A DNA stretch of 64,000 bases, from positions 1,641,681-1,705,680 of the forward strand of contig NZ_JANFMV010000001.1 of the NCBI RefSeq assembly GCF_024385575.1, given 5' to 3'. Below the pieces are notes generated by a model that was given only the letters and a program-made list of their open reading frames with translations, did no database searches and had not been told where the DNA came from. Positions 7,581-16,630 of this stretch are shown one piece after another (within the stretch, counting starts at the first letter, position 1; the number at the start of each line of letters is the position of its first letter). Source of the DNA: Rhizobium sp. NRK18 (GTDB lineage: Bacteria > Pseudomonadota > Alphaproteobacteria > Rhizobiales > Rhizobiaceae). The translations under genes and the position numbers were made by a program.

Positions 7581-8951
7581 GTGTTTCGCTGGTTGAAAAG
7601 ATTGGTCAGGCGTCTCGTCTTCGTTCTGGTGGTGGCTCTTGTCGGCGCATATTTCTGGCTTCTCTATTTCCCGCCCACGCTGCTGATGGTCGCCACCGGC
7701 TATGCGGCCAAGATGGGTTGCTCGGGCATCTTCGTATCGGGCCGCGAGCCGGCCGACGTCTACCGCCGCGATATCCGCCCGCAGGGTCATCCGATCTTCC
7801 ACATCACGACGCTAGGCGTGAACCAGTCGCAGAAGAGCGTCACGGCCCGGCTGTTCGCCGTCTTCGCGCCGAGCACGGCGGTCTACCGCGAAGGGCTCGG
7901 CTGCACGTCGGTTCCGGATGGCAATGTCGCGGCGGCGCGCGCCGTCAGCATGCCCGAACGGCCGCCGATGCCGGAGCTTGCGGCGGACACGCCATGGCCG
8001 CAGGGCAGCTACGTGCCCGCCGAGAACGATCCGTCGATCTCGATCCTGCTCTCGGACCAGGCATTGACCGGTCCCGGCATGCGCGCCGTTGTCGTCGTGA
8101 AGGACGGACGGATCGTCGGCGAAATGTATGGAAAGGGCTTTGACGCCGATACGCCGCAGCTCGGCTGGTCGATGACCAAGACGGTCAATGCCGCCATCAT
8201 CGGCACCATGATCCAGAGCCGGATGATCGCGCTCGACGAGGCCGGTCTCTTCCCCGAATGGACGGACGGACGGCAGAAGATCACGCTCGCCAACCTGCTC
8301 GCCATGGAAAGCGGGCTCGCGTTCAACGAGGATTACGGCGCGGTCACGGATGTGACGCGCATGCTCTACCTCGAGCCGGACATGGCCGATTTCGCGCTGG
8401 GCAAGCCGCTGGGCGCCGATCCGGGCACCAAGTTCAGCTATTCGAGCGGTACGGCCGTCCTGCTGTCGCGCCTGTGGATGGGGCGGCTGACTTCGCCGGA
8501 ACAGGCGCTGATCTATCCCTGGCGCCGTCTTTTCAATCCGCTCGGCATGACGAGCGCCGTCTTCGAGGCGGACGAGAAGGGCACCTATGTCGGCAGTTCC
8601 TATCTCTACGCGACCCCGCGCGACTGGGCGCGCTTCGGCCTGTTCCTCGCCCAGGACGGGGTGTGGAACGGAGAGCGGCGCCTGCCGGAAGGGTTCGTTG
8701 CGGCTATGGGGACGCCCACGGAGACGTCCAACGGGGAATACACGCAGCTGCAGGCGTGGAAGAAGACGGGCGATGAGGCCAGGGGCCTGCCGGCGGACAT
8801 GTTCTGGCTCGAAGGCCATGATGGGCAATCGGTGGCGGTGTCGCCGTCGGCCGGTCTCGTGGTGGTCAGGATGGGCATGACGCCGCGCAGGCTCGGTTAC
8901 GATCCGGTGCCGCTGGTGCGGGCGGTCTCGAACGTGCTGAGCAATCGCTGA
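7581..8951 (+). CDS. Membrane-anchored serine hydrolase of the beta-lactamase/PBP-like family
   Basis: The protein has about 456 residues. An N-terminal basic patch and one membrane helix (RLVFVLVVALVGAYFWLLYF) are followed by a periplasmic class C-like hydrolase domain. The nucleophile motif S-x-x-K is in GWSMTKTV at about residue 196. YSS occupies the usual Y-x-N position (KFSYSSGTA), and HDGQ corresponds to the KTG-equivalent HxG. The start is taken as GTG 7581 because GGAGGG precedes it by 4 bases; ATG 7548 has no RBS. It is divergent from btaA. The substrate is unknown: esterase, peptidase and beta-lactamase members all exist. Confidence 0.85.
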   Translation: MFRWLKRLVRRLVFVLVVALVGAYFWLLYFPPTLLMVATGYAAKMGCSGIFVSGREPADVYRRDIRPQGHPIFHITTLGVNQSQKSVTARLFAVFAPSTAVYREGLGCTSVPDGNVAAARAVSMPERPPMPELAADTPWPQGSYVPAENDPSISILLSDQALTGPGMRAVVVVKDGRIVGEMYGKGFDADTPQLGWSMTKTVNAAIIGTMIQSRMIALDEAGLFPEWTDGRQKITLANLLAMESGLAFNEDYGAVTDVTRMLYLEPDMADFALGKPLGADPGTKFSYSSGTAVLLSRLWMGRLTSPEQALIYPWRRLFNPLGMTSAVFEADEKGTYVGSSYLYATPRDWARFGLFLAQDGVWNGERRLPEGFVAAMGTPTETSNGEYTQLQAWKKTGDEARGLPADMFWLEGHDGQSVAVSPSAGLVVVRMGMTPRRLGYDPVPLVRAVSNVLSNR

Positions 8952-8966
8952 AGGGAGGAGAGAGGG

Positions 8967-9797
8967 TTATTCCTCGAGAACGTAGAGCATGTTCTTGCGC
9001 TTGGCGTCGTAATAATAGCCACGCGCATACAGGCTGACGGCCTTGTCTTCGTCCTTGTCGGCGACGAGCCAGGCGCCCTTGAGGTATTTCACCGCATATT
9101 TCAGATTGGTCTCGGCGTCGAGAAGCCCGTTCGGCTCGCCGTCATAACCGAGCCCCTTGGCCGTGTTGTAACGGATCTGCATCAATCCGTAATTGCCCCG
9201 ATGATAGGCAGACGGGTTGTAGCGGCTTTCGCGGTGGACGACGCGGCGCACCAGATTGAGCGGCACCTTGTAGATATCGGCGTACTGCTTGATCAGGCCT
9301 TCCAGCGTGTTCGAATTCGGCTGATCGGGGATGCTGTCGTCATCGTTGCCGGTGTCGATATAGGTCGCTTCCTCGGCGGCAAGCGCCTGCGCCACCGGAA
9401 TGGAGGCGGTGAGAAGCTCCGTGTCGCGGTCCGGCGTGGCGTAGGCCAGCGCGCTGACCGCACCGGTTGCCGAAGAAGAATTCGTGCTGGCATAGGCGAG
9501 CTGACTTTGCCCGGTGCCATCGTCCTTGGCCATTCCAACGACGCCTGCGGCTTCGCTGGCACTTTCGCTATCGGCTGAGACAAGTTTGCGAGGGGCGGTC
9601 GGGTCGATCGGCGCGGCGGACGCGGTATCCGTCGATGCTGCAGCTTCTGTCCCGGACACTGCAGCGGAGTCGGCAACGGGCGAGGCGGCGACTGCCGACA
9701 TCTCCTGTGTGGTGCTCGTGCAACCTGTAGCGGCCATGCCGGCTGCCATGATCAGGCCGATTGCGCCGAACCGCGCTGGTGTTAAGCGTGCAGCCAT
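8967..9797 (-). CDS. Lytic transglycosylase (SLT domain) lipoprotein
   Basis: This predicted lipoprotein has 276 residues, with signal sequence and lipobox ending ATGC (Cys26). A low-complexity Ala/Ser/Thr-rich region covers roughly residues 27-150. The SLT domain occupies the last 110 residues or so: the catalytic Glu is in VHRESRYNPSA and the GLMQI motif is in NYGLMQIRYNTAKGLGY. The family cleaves murein glycan strands. The start at ATG 9797 opens the signal peptide; an in-frame ATG 25 codons upstream is possible but adds nothing signal-like. It is convergent with the serine hydrolase, only 15 bp apart. Confidence 0.88.
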   Translation of the reverse strand: MAARLTPARFGAIGLIMAAGMAATGCTSTTQEMSAVAASPVADSAAVSGTEAAASTDTASAAPIDPTAPRKLVSADSESASEAAGVVGMAKDDGTGQSQLAYASTNSSSATGAVSALAYATPDRDTELLTASIPVAQALAAEEATYIDTGNDDDSIPDQPNSNTLEGLIKQYADIYKVPLNLVRRVVHRESRYNPSAYHRGNYGLMQIRYNTAKGLGYDGEPNGLLDAETNLKYAVKYLKGAWLVADKDEDKAVSLYARGYYYDAKRKNMLYVLEE

Positions 9798-9903
9798 TAC
9801 GCCGTGCTTGTTCCTAATTTCCCCGAAATGCGATAGCAGCCGAATCCCCGATTGCCAAGGCATATTAACCATACGAGGCTTTGGGGCGCATTCATGGCCG
9901 AAT

Positions 9904-10536
9904 TTAGGCCGCGTTCCGATATCCCGCGGTAATTATGCCGGCGCCGACCAGAAGCGTGCCGCCGGTGCGGTTGACGGCCTTCTGCACCGACGCCTTGCGG
10001 ATGAAGCCGCGGGCGGTGTCGGCAAGCAGCGCGTAGAGGAAGGCGTTGAGCGACGCGAGAATCAGAAAGGTGGCTTCCATGATCGCCATCTGCTCGAAAT
10101 AGGGCCGGTCGGGGCTCAGGAACTGCGGAACGAAGGCGATGAAGAAGACGATGCTCTTCGGATTGAGAGCGGTCACGACATAGGTGTGGGCGAGGATATG
10201 CAGCGGCCGCTGGTCGGGCAGGTTGTCGTTTTCCGCGATCGGGCCCTTGATGACCGGTGCACGCCAGAGCTTGATGCCGAGATAGACCAGATAGGCGCCG
10301 CCGATCCACTTGAAGACCGTGAACAGCGAGGCCGAGGCGGCGAGAACCGCGCCCATGCCGAGCATTGAGGCGGTCATGGCCGTGAAGTCGCCGAGTGCTA
10401 CGCCGGCGACGGTCGCCGTCGCGACCTTGCGGCCATGGCCGAGCGCATAGGAAATGACCAGCAATATCGTCGGACCGGGAATTGCCAGCATCACGGCGGA
10501 TGCAACGACAAAGGCCAGCCAGGTTTCGATCTGCAT
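9904..10536 (-). CDS. LysE/RhtB-family amino-acid exporter
   Basis: This inner-membrane protein of 210 residues shows the LysE-superfamily opening (MLAIPGPTILLVISYALGHG) and six predicted helices. The conserved stretch LNPKSIVFFIAFVPQF lies in the middle. The family exports lysine, homoserine, threonine or related solutes; the substrate here cannot be told. It is downstream of the phosphofructokinase gene on the same strand, with a hairpin between them, so it is probably a separate unit. Confidence 0.9.
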   Translation of the reverse strand: MQIETWLAFVVASAVMLAIPGPTILLVISYALGHGRKVATATVAGVALGDFTAMTASMLGMGAVLAASASLFTVFKWIGGAYLVYLGIKLWRAPVIKGPIAENDNLPDQRPLHILAHTYVVTALNPKSIVFFIAFVPQFLSPDRPYFEQMAIMEATFLILASLNAFLYALLADTARGFIRKASVQKAVNRTGGTLLVGAGIITAGYRNAA

Positions 10537-10587
10537 TGCTCATCTCCGGACGCGATTTGGGTGTAGTTGAGAGCAAGCCACCAAAGC

Positions 10588-10610
10588 GCCGCCCCGTCAA
10601 GCGGGGCGGG
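10588..10610 (-). terminator. Possible terminator after pfp
   Basis: An 8-bp GC stem (10589-10596 with 10602-10609, CCGCCCCG and complement) with a 5-base loop lies about 25 bp past the phosphofructokinase stop. On the minus strand it is followed by CGCTTTGG, which is poor in T, so termination is uncertain. Confidence 0.35.
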
Positions 10611-10632
10611 CTGCCTCATTCTGTCTCGGGCG

Positions 10633-11850
10633 TCAGTGTTTGGCCGGTGTGATCTTCTGGCCGATATCGTCCATCACGTCCTTGAACCACGGCACCGTCA
10701 CGTCGAACGCCTTGCCGCCCTTGATGCGCGGGAATTCGATGGCTCTGAGCTTGCCGCCCTGGCCTTCGTCGTGACCGGTCACGCCGGAGATCTTGTTGAG
10801 GCCGCATTCGACGGCGAGGTCGACCATGCTGTGGATCAGGCGCAGATCCTCGGCGTTGGCGGGGGCCGAGCGGGCATAGTAGCCGGACTTCTGCACCATC
10901 GAGCGTTCGGCCTGCAGGAGCTTGGCGAAATGCTTCTGGAACCAGTTACCGACATTGATGGTGTCGATCTTCACATGGCCGAAGGCGTCGCGCTTGATCT
11001 CTTCGCCGGCTGCCTCGCGATCGGCGACGATCTGGTCGAGGCAGGCGCCTTCCGAGACGAACAGAGTGACGAAGCCGGTGCGGTCCATCAGTTCCTTCAG
11101 CCGGTCCGCTTCCGCGTCGAGATCGAAGTGCATCTCCGGCAGGTAGAGGCCGTCGATGTTCTTCAGCTCGGTGTTCATCATCATGCCCTCGATGTACTCG
11201 TTGTTGCGGGTACGATCGATATAGGCCTTGGCGGTCGCCGCCGTCAGCCAGCCGCAGTGGCGGCCCATGACTTCATGGATGACGAGGGAACGGGGAGCGG
11301 CGCTCTGCTCGTTCGACACGTGGTCGAAGAAGCGCGCGCCGACTTCGGCTGCCGTCCAGGCGCCGAGCGACTGGCGGATCGGTACGACGTCGTTGTCGAC
11401 CGTCTTCGGCAGCCCGACGACGGTCAGCCGGTAGCCGTTAGCATCGAGATAGGCGGCGAGGTCGGCCGCCGTGGTGTTGGTGTCATCGCCGCCGATGGTG
11501 TGAAGGATGGTGATGCCGTCCTTGGCGAGGCGCTCGGCTGCGACATGAAGCGGGTTTTCGCCTTCCTTGATCAGGCCGTTCTTGAGGCAGTCCGCGACGT
11601 TGGTCAGCTTGACGCGGCTGTTGCCGATCGGCGAGCCGCCATAGCGGTGTAGTACATGCGCCTTCTCGCGCATCTCGCTTGTGATCTCGATCTTGTAGTC
11701 CATCAGCAGGCCGCGATAGCCCGACTTGTAGGCGACGATCTCGGCATCGGGCGCGATGTCGGTATATCGTTCGATCAGACCGCCGACCGCGGAGGAAAGG
11801 CAAGGCGCAAGCCCGCCCGCCGTCAAAATTCCCACCTTCTGCTTTGCCAT
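10633..11850 (-). CDS. pfp: Pyrophosphate-dependent 6-phosphofructokinase
   Basis: This cytosolic enzyme of 405 residues interconverts fructose-6-phosphate and fructose-1,6-bisphosphate. The N-terminal phosphate-binding loop is ILTAGGLAPCLSSAV. The phosphoryl-donor discriminator at about 120-124 reads GGDDT, where ATP-dependent enzymes have GGDGS; Asp in the second position is the mark of PPi-dependent PFKs. Substrate-loop residues follow in TVVGLPKTVDND. The start at 11850 has AGGGAGA closely upstream. Use of PPi makes the step reversible, which suits organisms with mainly Entner-Doudoroff sugar breakdown; that role is inferred. Confidence 0.92.
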   Translation of the reverse strand: MAKQKVGILTAGGLAPCLSSAVGGLIERYTDIAPDAEIVAYKSGYRGLLMDYKIEITSEMREKAHVLHRYGGSPIGNSRVKLTNVADCLKNGLIKEGENPLHVAAERLAKDGITILHTIGGDDTNTTAADLAAYLDANGYRLTVVGLPKTVDNDVVPIRQSLGAWTAAEVGARFFDHVSNEQSAAPRSLVIHEVMGRHCGWLTAATAKAYIDRTRNNEYIEGMMMNTELKNIDGLYLPEMHFDLDAEADRLKELMDRTGFVTLFVSEGACLDQIVADREAAGEEIKRDAFGHVKIDTINVGNWFQKHFAKLLQAERSMVQKSGYYARSAPANAEDLRLIHSMVDLAVECGLNKISGVTGHDEGQGGKLRAIEFPRIKGGKAFDVTVPWFKDVMDDIGQKITPAKH

Positions 11851-12086
11851 GAAATCTCCCTTTCGTCCGGCGTCGCTAACCCCAGCCGCCGACGGTGGCA
11901 TGGATGCTGCACTGCGCAAGCGCTGTAAAGTGAAGTTTTGAAGAAATTCAGACCAAATTTCAAAGGATGATAGCAAATATGTGATCGCGATGGCCCCATG
12001 GTTGAAACCGATCCGCCTTGCAAATCACATGCGAATTTGGTCAATCTGATCGCATGGAAAACAATGTTGTGCCGCAGGCGGCCGGA

Positions 12087-12797
12087 ATGTCTTTGTGGGA
12101 ACGGCTTTTGAACTCGGTGACGCTGACCGCGTCATCGGCGCTGTCCGCGCTGATCGAAGCCGTGCGGACCAAGTTCGAGGGTGATCCCGAAACCCGCCGC
12201 AAGGTCGCCTTTTCGGTGGCTGTCATAGCGCTGTCCGCCAAGATGGCAAAGGCAGACGGTATCGTCACGATGGACGAGGTCGACGCGTTCCGGCGGATCT
12301 TCGACTTTCCGGAGAGCGAAGCGAAGAATGTCGCGCGTCTCTACAATCTTGCCCGCCAGGATATTGCCGGCTTCGAATCCTATGCCGAGCGGCTCGCCGC
12401 CATGTGCACGTCATGCGATACGAATTGCGCGATCCTCGAGGATGTGATCGACGGGCTGTTTCACATCGCCAAGGCCGACGGTCTCCTGCACGAGAAGGAA
12501 TTGGCCTTCCTCGAGCGGGTGGCGGAGATATTTAGTATCGATGAGCTGCGCTTCGAGCAGATCTTGGCGCGCCACGTCTATGTCGAGGGCAGGGACCCTT
12601 ACATTGTTCTTGGTGTTTCGCCGAACGACGACTTTTCGAAGATCAAGGCGCGTTACCGGGTGCTGGTGTCCGAAAACCATCCCGACAAGCTTACCGCCCG
12701 CGGCATTCCGGAAGAGTTTCATGCGCTCGCCAATGACAAGATGGCGGCGCTGAATGCCGCCTATGCGGCGATCGAGAAGGAACGCCGGGCAGCATGA
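12087..12797 (+). CDS. djlA: DjlA-like protein: TerB-type helical domain plus C-terminal J domain
   Basis: The protein has about 236 residues from MSLWERLLN. Residues roughly 35-150 form a TerB/DjlA-type helical domain (VIALSAKMAKADGIVTMDEVDAF, repeated as FHIAKADGLLHEKELAFL). The last 65 residues are a J domain with DPYIVLGVS and the HPD tripeptide in SENHPDKL, needed to stimulate DnaK. Classical DjlA has an N-terminal membrane helix; none is obvious here, so it is probably soluble. An earlier ATG at 12054 would add 11 residues; neither start has a strong RBS. It overlaps the amidase gene by 4 bases. Confidence 0.85.
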   Translation: MSLWERLLNSVTLTASSALSALIEAVRTKFEGDPETRRKVAFSVAVIALSAKMAKADGIVTMDEVDAFRRIFDFPESEAKNVARLYNLARQDIAGFESYAERLAAMCTSCDTNCAILEDVIDGLFHIAKADGLLHEKELAFLERVAEIFSIDELRFEQILARHVYVEGRDPYIVLGVSPNDDFSKIKARYRVLVSENHPDKLTARGIPEEFHALANDKMAALNAAYAAIEKERRAA

Positions 12798-13558
12798 CGG
12801 CATTCGAGGCCGATTTTCCGGGCGCGACCGTTCTGCCGTCGCCCAATCATGGCGAGCGCCGCGACGGTCAGACGCCGGACATGATCATCCTGCATTACAC
12901 CGGCATGCCGACGGCGGAAGCGGCTCTCGGCTGGCTGAGGAATGTCGAGAGCGAAGTATCCAGCCATTACTTCGTCGATGAGGCGGGCGTCATCTCGCAG
13001 CTCGTTCCGGAAGAACGGCGTGCGTGGCATGCGGGCAAAAGTCTCTGGGCCGGTCGCACGGACATCAATTCCTGCTCGATCGGCATCGAAATCGCCAATC
13101 CCGGTCACCCTGGCGGACTGCCGGATTTTCCGGAAAGACAGATCGCGGCGGTCGTCGAATTGTGCAGGAATTGTGTCGAACGGTGGCAAATAGCCCCTGA
13201 AAGGGTGCTCGGTCACTCCGATATCGCCCCTGTTCGCAAGGTCGATCCGGGCGAAAATTTCCCATGGAACAAATTGCATGATTCGGGCGTTGGCCACTGG
13301 GTCGAGCCTTCATCTATCACCGGTGGACGCTTTTTCCAGCGCGGTGACGAGGGGCAGCCGGTGGAGGCGTTGCAGTCGATGCTGTCCTTCTACGGGTATG
13401 GCATTGAAATCACTGGCCGATTCTGCGAAAAAACCGAAGGCGTCGTGGCTGCTTTCCAGCGTCATTTCCGGCCCGCTCTGGTTGACGGAATTGCGGATTT
13501 TTCAACGATCGATACGCTTCATCGGCTTCTGACTTCGCTGCCGCGCTATACCTCCTGA
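12794..13558 (+). CDS. N-acetylmuramoyl-L-alanine amidase, AmpD type, with peptidoglycan-binding domain
   Basis: This zinc amidase cuts the MurNAc-L-Ala bond of (anhydro)muropeptides. It has 254 residues. The Amidase_2 domain spans about 20-165, with zinc and catalytic motifs IILHYTGM, SIGIEIANPGH and VLGHSDIAPVRKVDPG. A PG_binding_1 domain follows (GQPVEALQSMLSFYGYGI). No signal peptide is visible, which fits a cytoplasmic AmpD-like recycling enzyme. The start ATG overlaps the djlA-like stop (ATGA), so the two genes are co-transcribed. Confidence 0.9.
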   Translation: MTAFEADFPGATVLPSPNHGERRDGQTPDMIILHYTGMPTAEAALGWLRNVESEVSSHYFVDEAGVISQLVPEERRAWHAGKSLWAGRTDINSCSIGIEIANPGHPGGLPDFPERQIAAVVELCRNCVERWQIAPERVLGHSDIAPVRKVDPGENFPWNKLHDSGVGHWVEPSSITGGRFFQRGDEGQPVEALQSMLSFYGYGIEITGRFCEKTEGVVAAFQRHFRPALVDGIADFSTIDTLHRLLTSLPRYTS

Positions 13559-13671
13559 AACCATGAAAATGCGCAGTCGCGCGACGGCCGGATTTCGGTC
13601 GTCATTGGCAAATTATTGCGTTGCCACATATTTTTCTCATTGCATTGTTCTAACGAAGCCACTGAACCGCG

Positions 13672-13781
13672 CCCGTCAAGCAAAGCGATGCTAACGGGAT
13701 GTACGTTTAATCGATAGGGTCAGGCTTACGGGGACATCCCAAAGAAAGCATTCCTCCGCTCGCGTCTTTTTACATGACGCG
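13672..13781 (+). other. Structured intergenic region before the SLT gene; RNA leader or sRNA candidate
   Basis: Three inverted repeats lie in 110 bases: CCCGT with ACGGG (13672-13676 with 13694-13698, extended inside by AGC/GCT), GGGATGT with ACATCCC (13696-13702 with 13734-13740), and CGCGTC with GACGCG (13761-13766 with 13776-13781). The first two share bases and would be alternative folds. No known riboswitch motif was recognised. The rest of the interval 13559-13818 shows no gene. Confidence 0.3.
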
Positions 13782-13818
13782 GGCTTGGTGATCCTTTGTC
13801 TGGAGTAGAATAAAGTTC

Positions 13819-14346
13819 ATGAATAAGCTGATGATTGCTGTAGCGGCGACGGCCATGCTGGTTGCCGCGGGCGGAGCTGTGCGCGCTCAGGACGGCGGCG
13901 AGACGCTGGTCGACATGATGTCGACGGGGTCGATTTCCGACGGCAACCTTGCCGATGCGGATGCCCCGGACTTTTCCGACAGCCCGTATACCGCGCTGAT
14001 CACCCGCTACGCCAAGAAGTACGGCGTTCCGGTCTCGCTCGCCCATGCCGTGGTCCGGGTCGAGAGCAATTTCAATCCGAAGGCGCGGGGCAGTGCCGGA
14101 GAAATCGGCCTCATGCAGATCAAGCCGGCGACGGCGCGTATGATGGGTTACAAGGGCAGCTCCAAGGGCCTCTACAATCCCGAGACCAACCTCAACTTCG
14201 GCATGAAGTATCTGGCGATGGCCCAGGATCTCGGCGACGGCAAGACCTGCTCGACGATCCTCAAGTACAATGCCGGCCATGCGGCCAAGCGAATGAACCC
14301 GGTTTCCAAGCGCTATTGCGGCAAGGTGCTGGCCCTGCTCGACTGA
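13819..14346 (+). CDS. Small secreted lytic transglycosylase (SLT domain)
   Basis: This periplasmic enzyme has 175 residues. The signal peptide spans residues 1-23, with predicted cleavage after VRA. The SLT domain runs from about 58 to the end. The catalytic Glu82 is in VVRVESNFNP, and GEIGLMQIKPATARMMG is the second family motif. It has little beyond the catalytic domain, as in VirB1-like and stand-alone SLT enzymes, but no secretion-system genes are nearby. Hairpins downstream (14345-14359 and 14379-14401) could end transcription. Confidence 0.9.
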   Translation: MNKLMIAVAATAMLVAAGGAVRAQDGGETLVDMMSTGSISDGNLADADAPDFSDSPYTALITRYAKKYGVPVSLAHAVVRVESNFNPKARGSAGEIGLMQIKPATARMMGYKGSSKGLYNPETNLNFGMKYLAMAQDLGDGKTCSTILKYNAGHAAKRMNPVSKRYCGKVLALLD

Positions 14347-14378
14347 CGCCTTCAGGCGTTCCTCCCATCCACCGGATA

Positions 14379-14401
14379 GCCGAAACCTGTTCGGTTTCGG
14401 C
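14379..14401 (+). terminator. Hairpin after the SLT gene
   Basis: A 9-bp stem, GCCGAAACC with GGTTTCGGC (14379-14387 with 14393-14401), has a 5-base loop and lies 33 bases after the stop. A smaller hairpin (ACGCC, TTCA, GGCGT) precedes it. Neither has a T-run, so they may protect the 3' end rather than terminate. Confidence 0.35.
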
Positions 14402-14584
14402 ATGCCGGCTTCCTTTCCAGATCGATTTCGGCGTCTGCGCCCCTTGCGAACGACGATCAGGCGCGGCACTCCTCTAAAGTGCTGGTTTGAGAGTCGCTTG
14501 TGCCTGTTTTCTCAGGAACCGATTCAGCCACCGGCTCAGGTTCGACGATCCCTTTCAACGGTTCACTGGCAGGTCTCGCAAATC

Positions 14585-15775
14585 ATGGTCACGGAATACA
14601 AGACGATTATCATCGGCGCCGGAATGATGGGGTCGGCCGCCGCCCGCCATCTGGCCTCCATGGATAGCGGCGTGGCGCTGATCGGACCTGCCGAGCCGGA
14701 GGTCAAATCCGCCCATAACGGCGTATTCGCCAGCCACTACGACGAGGCGCGGATCACGCGAACGATAGATTCCGATCCGAACTGGGCGACTTTCGCCAAC
14801 CGGTCGATAGCCCGCTACGGCGAGATCGCCCGCGAGAGCGGCATCGATTTCTACCACGAGGTCGGCTGCCTGATCTGGGGCGTGGAAAGTGGTGCGGGTG
14901 CGGGATACGTGAAGGGTGCCCTTGATGCGGCAACGAGGCTCGGGGCCAAGGTCGAACATCTCGATCATGAAGGGCTTCAAAGCCGTTTCCCGTATTTCCA
15001 TCTGCCGAGGGAGGCGCAGGGGGTCTGGGAGGCGAAAGGGGCAGGTCACATCAATCCGCGCCGGCTGGTAGCCGCACAATGCCGCCTCGCCGAGAAGAAT
15101 GGCGCCGTGGTGATCCGCGAGGAGGTGTCCGAGGTCAAGGACGAGGGCGGCGCGGTGCGTGTGCTGACGTCGAAGGGCAAGTCCTACACGGCGGAAAAGG
15201 TGCTTGTTGCCGCCGGCGGTTTCCAGAACGCCAACCGGCTGATGCCGCGGCCGCTCGACCTCAAGGTCTATGGCCGCACCGTGCAGTTCTTCGAACTGGG
15301 GCCGGAGGAGGCGGATCGCCTTGTCGATATGCCGTCGGTCATCGGCAAACCCTATTCCGAGCACGAGTTCTATTATGTCCTGCCGCCGGTGCGTTATCCG
15401 GATGGGCGGGTCTATATCAAGATCGGCGGCGAGCCGGACGATCTCCTGCTGTCCGACGAGAAGGCGCTGAAAGCCTGGTTCAGGGGTGATGGCCGCGAGA
15501 GCGCCCGCCAGCACCTGACCCGCATCATGTGCAATCTCATCCCCAGCCTGAAGGCGCAAAGCAGCCATTCCGCGGCCTGCGTGACGTCGTTCACGCCGAC
15601 CGGTTGTCCGGCGATCGCGTTCACCTCGTCGCCGCGCATTGCAGTGCTGACCGGTGGGGCCGGAGCGGCGGCCAAGAGTTCGGATGAAATCGGCCGTCTC
15701 GGCGCCGAACTGATCTTCACAGGCAGAATCCAGGACCACGCCTACACGACTGATTTTCGCGCGGATTTTCTCTGA
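14585..15775 (+). CDS. FAD-dependent amino-acid/amine oxidoreductase (DAO family, MTOX/SoxA-like)
   Basis: This enzyme has 396 residues, with the N-terminal FAD Rossmann motif TIIIGAGMMGSAAARHLA (GxGxxG at about 12-17). The stretch EARITRTIDSDPNWA resembles monomeric sarcosine oxidase and N-methyltryptophan oxidase. A second flavin-contact region ends in VLTGGAGAAAKSSDEIG; MSOX-type proteins usually have a G-x-S-G-H-G-F-K-like stretch there, so this part diverges. The family oxidises secondary or N-methyl amines and makes hydrogen peroxide; the true substrate is unknown. The start is ATG 14585; a weak GCAGG precedes it. Confidence 0.82.
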   Translation: MVTEYKTIIIGAGMMGSAAARHLASMDSGVALIGPAEPEVKSAHNGVFASHYDEARITRTIDSDPNWATFANRSIARYGEIARESGIDFYHEVGCLIWGVESGAGAGYVKGALDAATRLGAKVEHLDHEGLQSRFPYFHLPREAQGVWEAKGAGHINPRRLVAAQCRLAEKNGAVVIREEVSEVKDEGGAVRVLTSKGKSYTAEKVLVAAGGFQNANRLMPRPLDLKVYGRTVQFFELGPEEADRLVDMPSVIGKPYSEHEFYYVLPPVRYPDGRVYIKIGGEPDDLLLSDEKALKAWFRGDGRESARQHLTRIMCNLIPSLKAQSSHSAACVTSFTPTGCPAIAFTSSPRIAVLTGGAGAAAKSSDEIGRLGAELIFTGRIQDHAYTTDFRADFL

Positions 15776-15823
15776 GCCGATATTTCGGTGGCATTCCTCT
15801 CTTTGCTCGGCTATGGACGCCCT

Positions 15824-16219
<396 letters not shown>

Positions 16220-16419
16220 GCAATTTTTCCTGCGGTTCGGGAAAATGACAAGTCTATGAAAAGAAAACGATAAAACTGCATTTTCCCCTCATTTCACACT
16301 CTCTGTCGCTTAAGGAATCGCGCTTGCACAAAGGCGCCTAAGTCCCGGCATTCCCTAATCTTTCGTTAAGCTTAATGGCTTATGAATGATGGGACGCGCA
16401 GCTGCTCGGTGGCGGCTGT

Positions 16420-16454
16420 TCCCATTGACGCCCATATGCACCCATGGTATCCCA
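16420..16454 (-). promoter_or_regulatory. MraZ operator: four TGGGN direct repeats with 10-bp period
   Basis: On the minus strand four TGGG cores occur at 16451-16454, 16441-16444, 16431-16434 and 16421-16424. Each is followed by one variable base and a 5-base spacer. E. coli MraZ binds TGGGN repeats separated by 5 bases before its own operon, so this is probably the autorepressor site, about 180 bp ahead of mraZ. The surrounding gene-free stretch 16220-16630 otherwise shows an AT-rich patch at 16355-16385 that may contain the promoter. Confidence 0.8.
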
Positions 16455-16630
16455 AGAGCACACTTTCACAGGGCGAGTTTTGGCCCGCAAATCGCGAAAA
16501 TCCTGGGCTTCCCGAAACGGAGCGGCCCGGAATTCGGCTGGCGGAAAAGCCGGCGATTCGAGCATTTTTGTGTTGATTGTCCGGGATGCCTTGAGGGGGG
16601 TCTCGTTCGAGGGGGCGGCAGTCTCGCGTC

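Noticed and set aside
14530..14584. A GGTTCGA-containing segment suggesting a tRNA T-arm
   Set aside because: No matching acceptor, D or anticodon arms can be drawn around it, and no CCA end is present.
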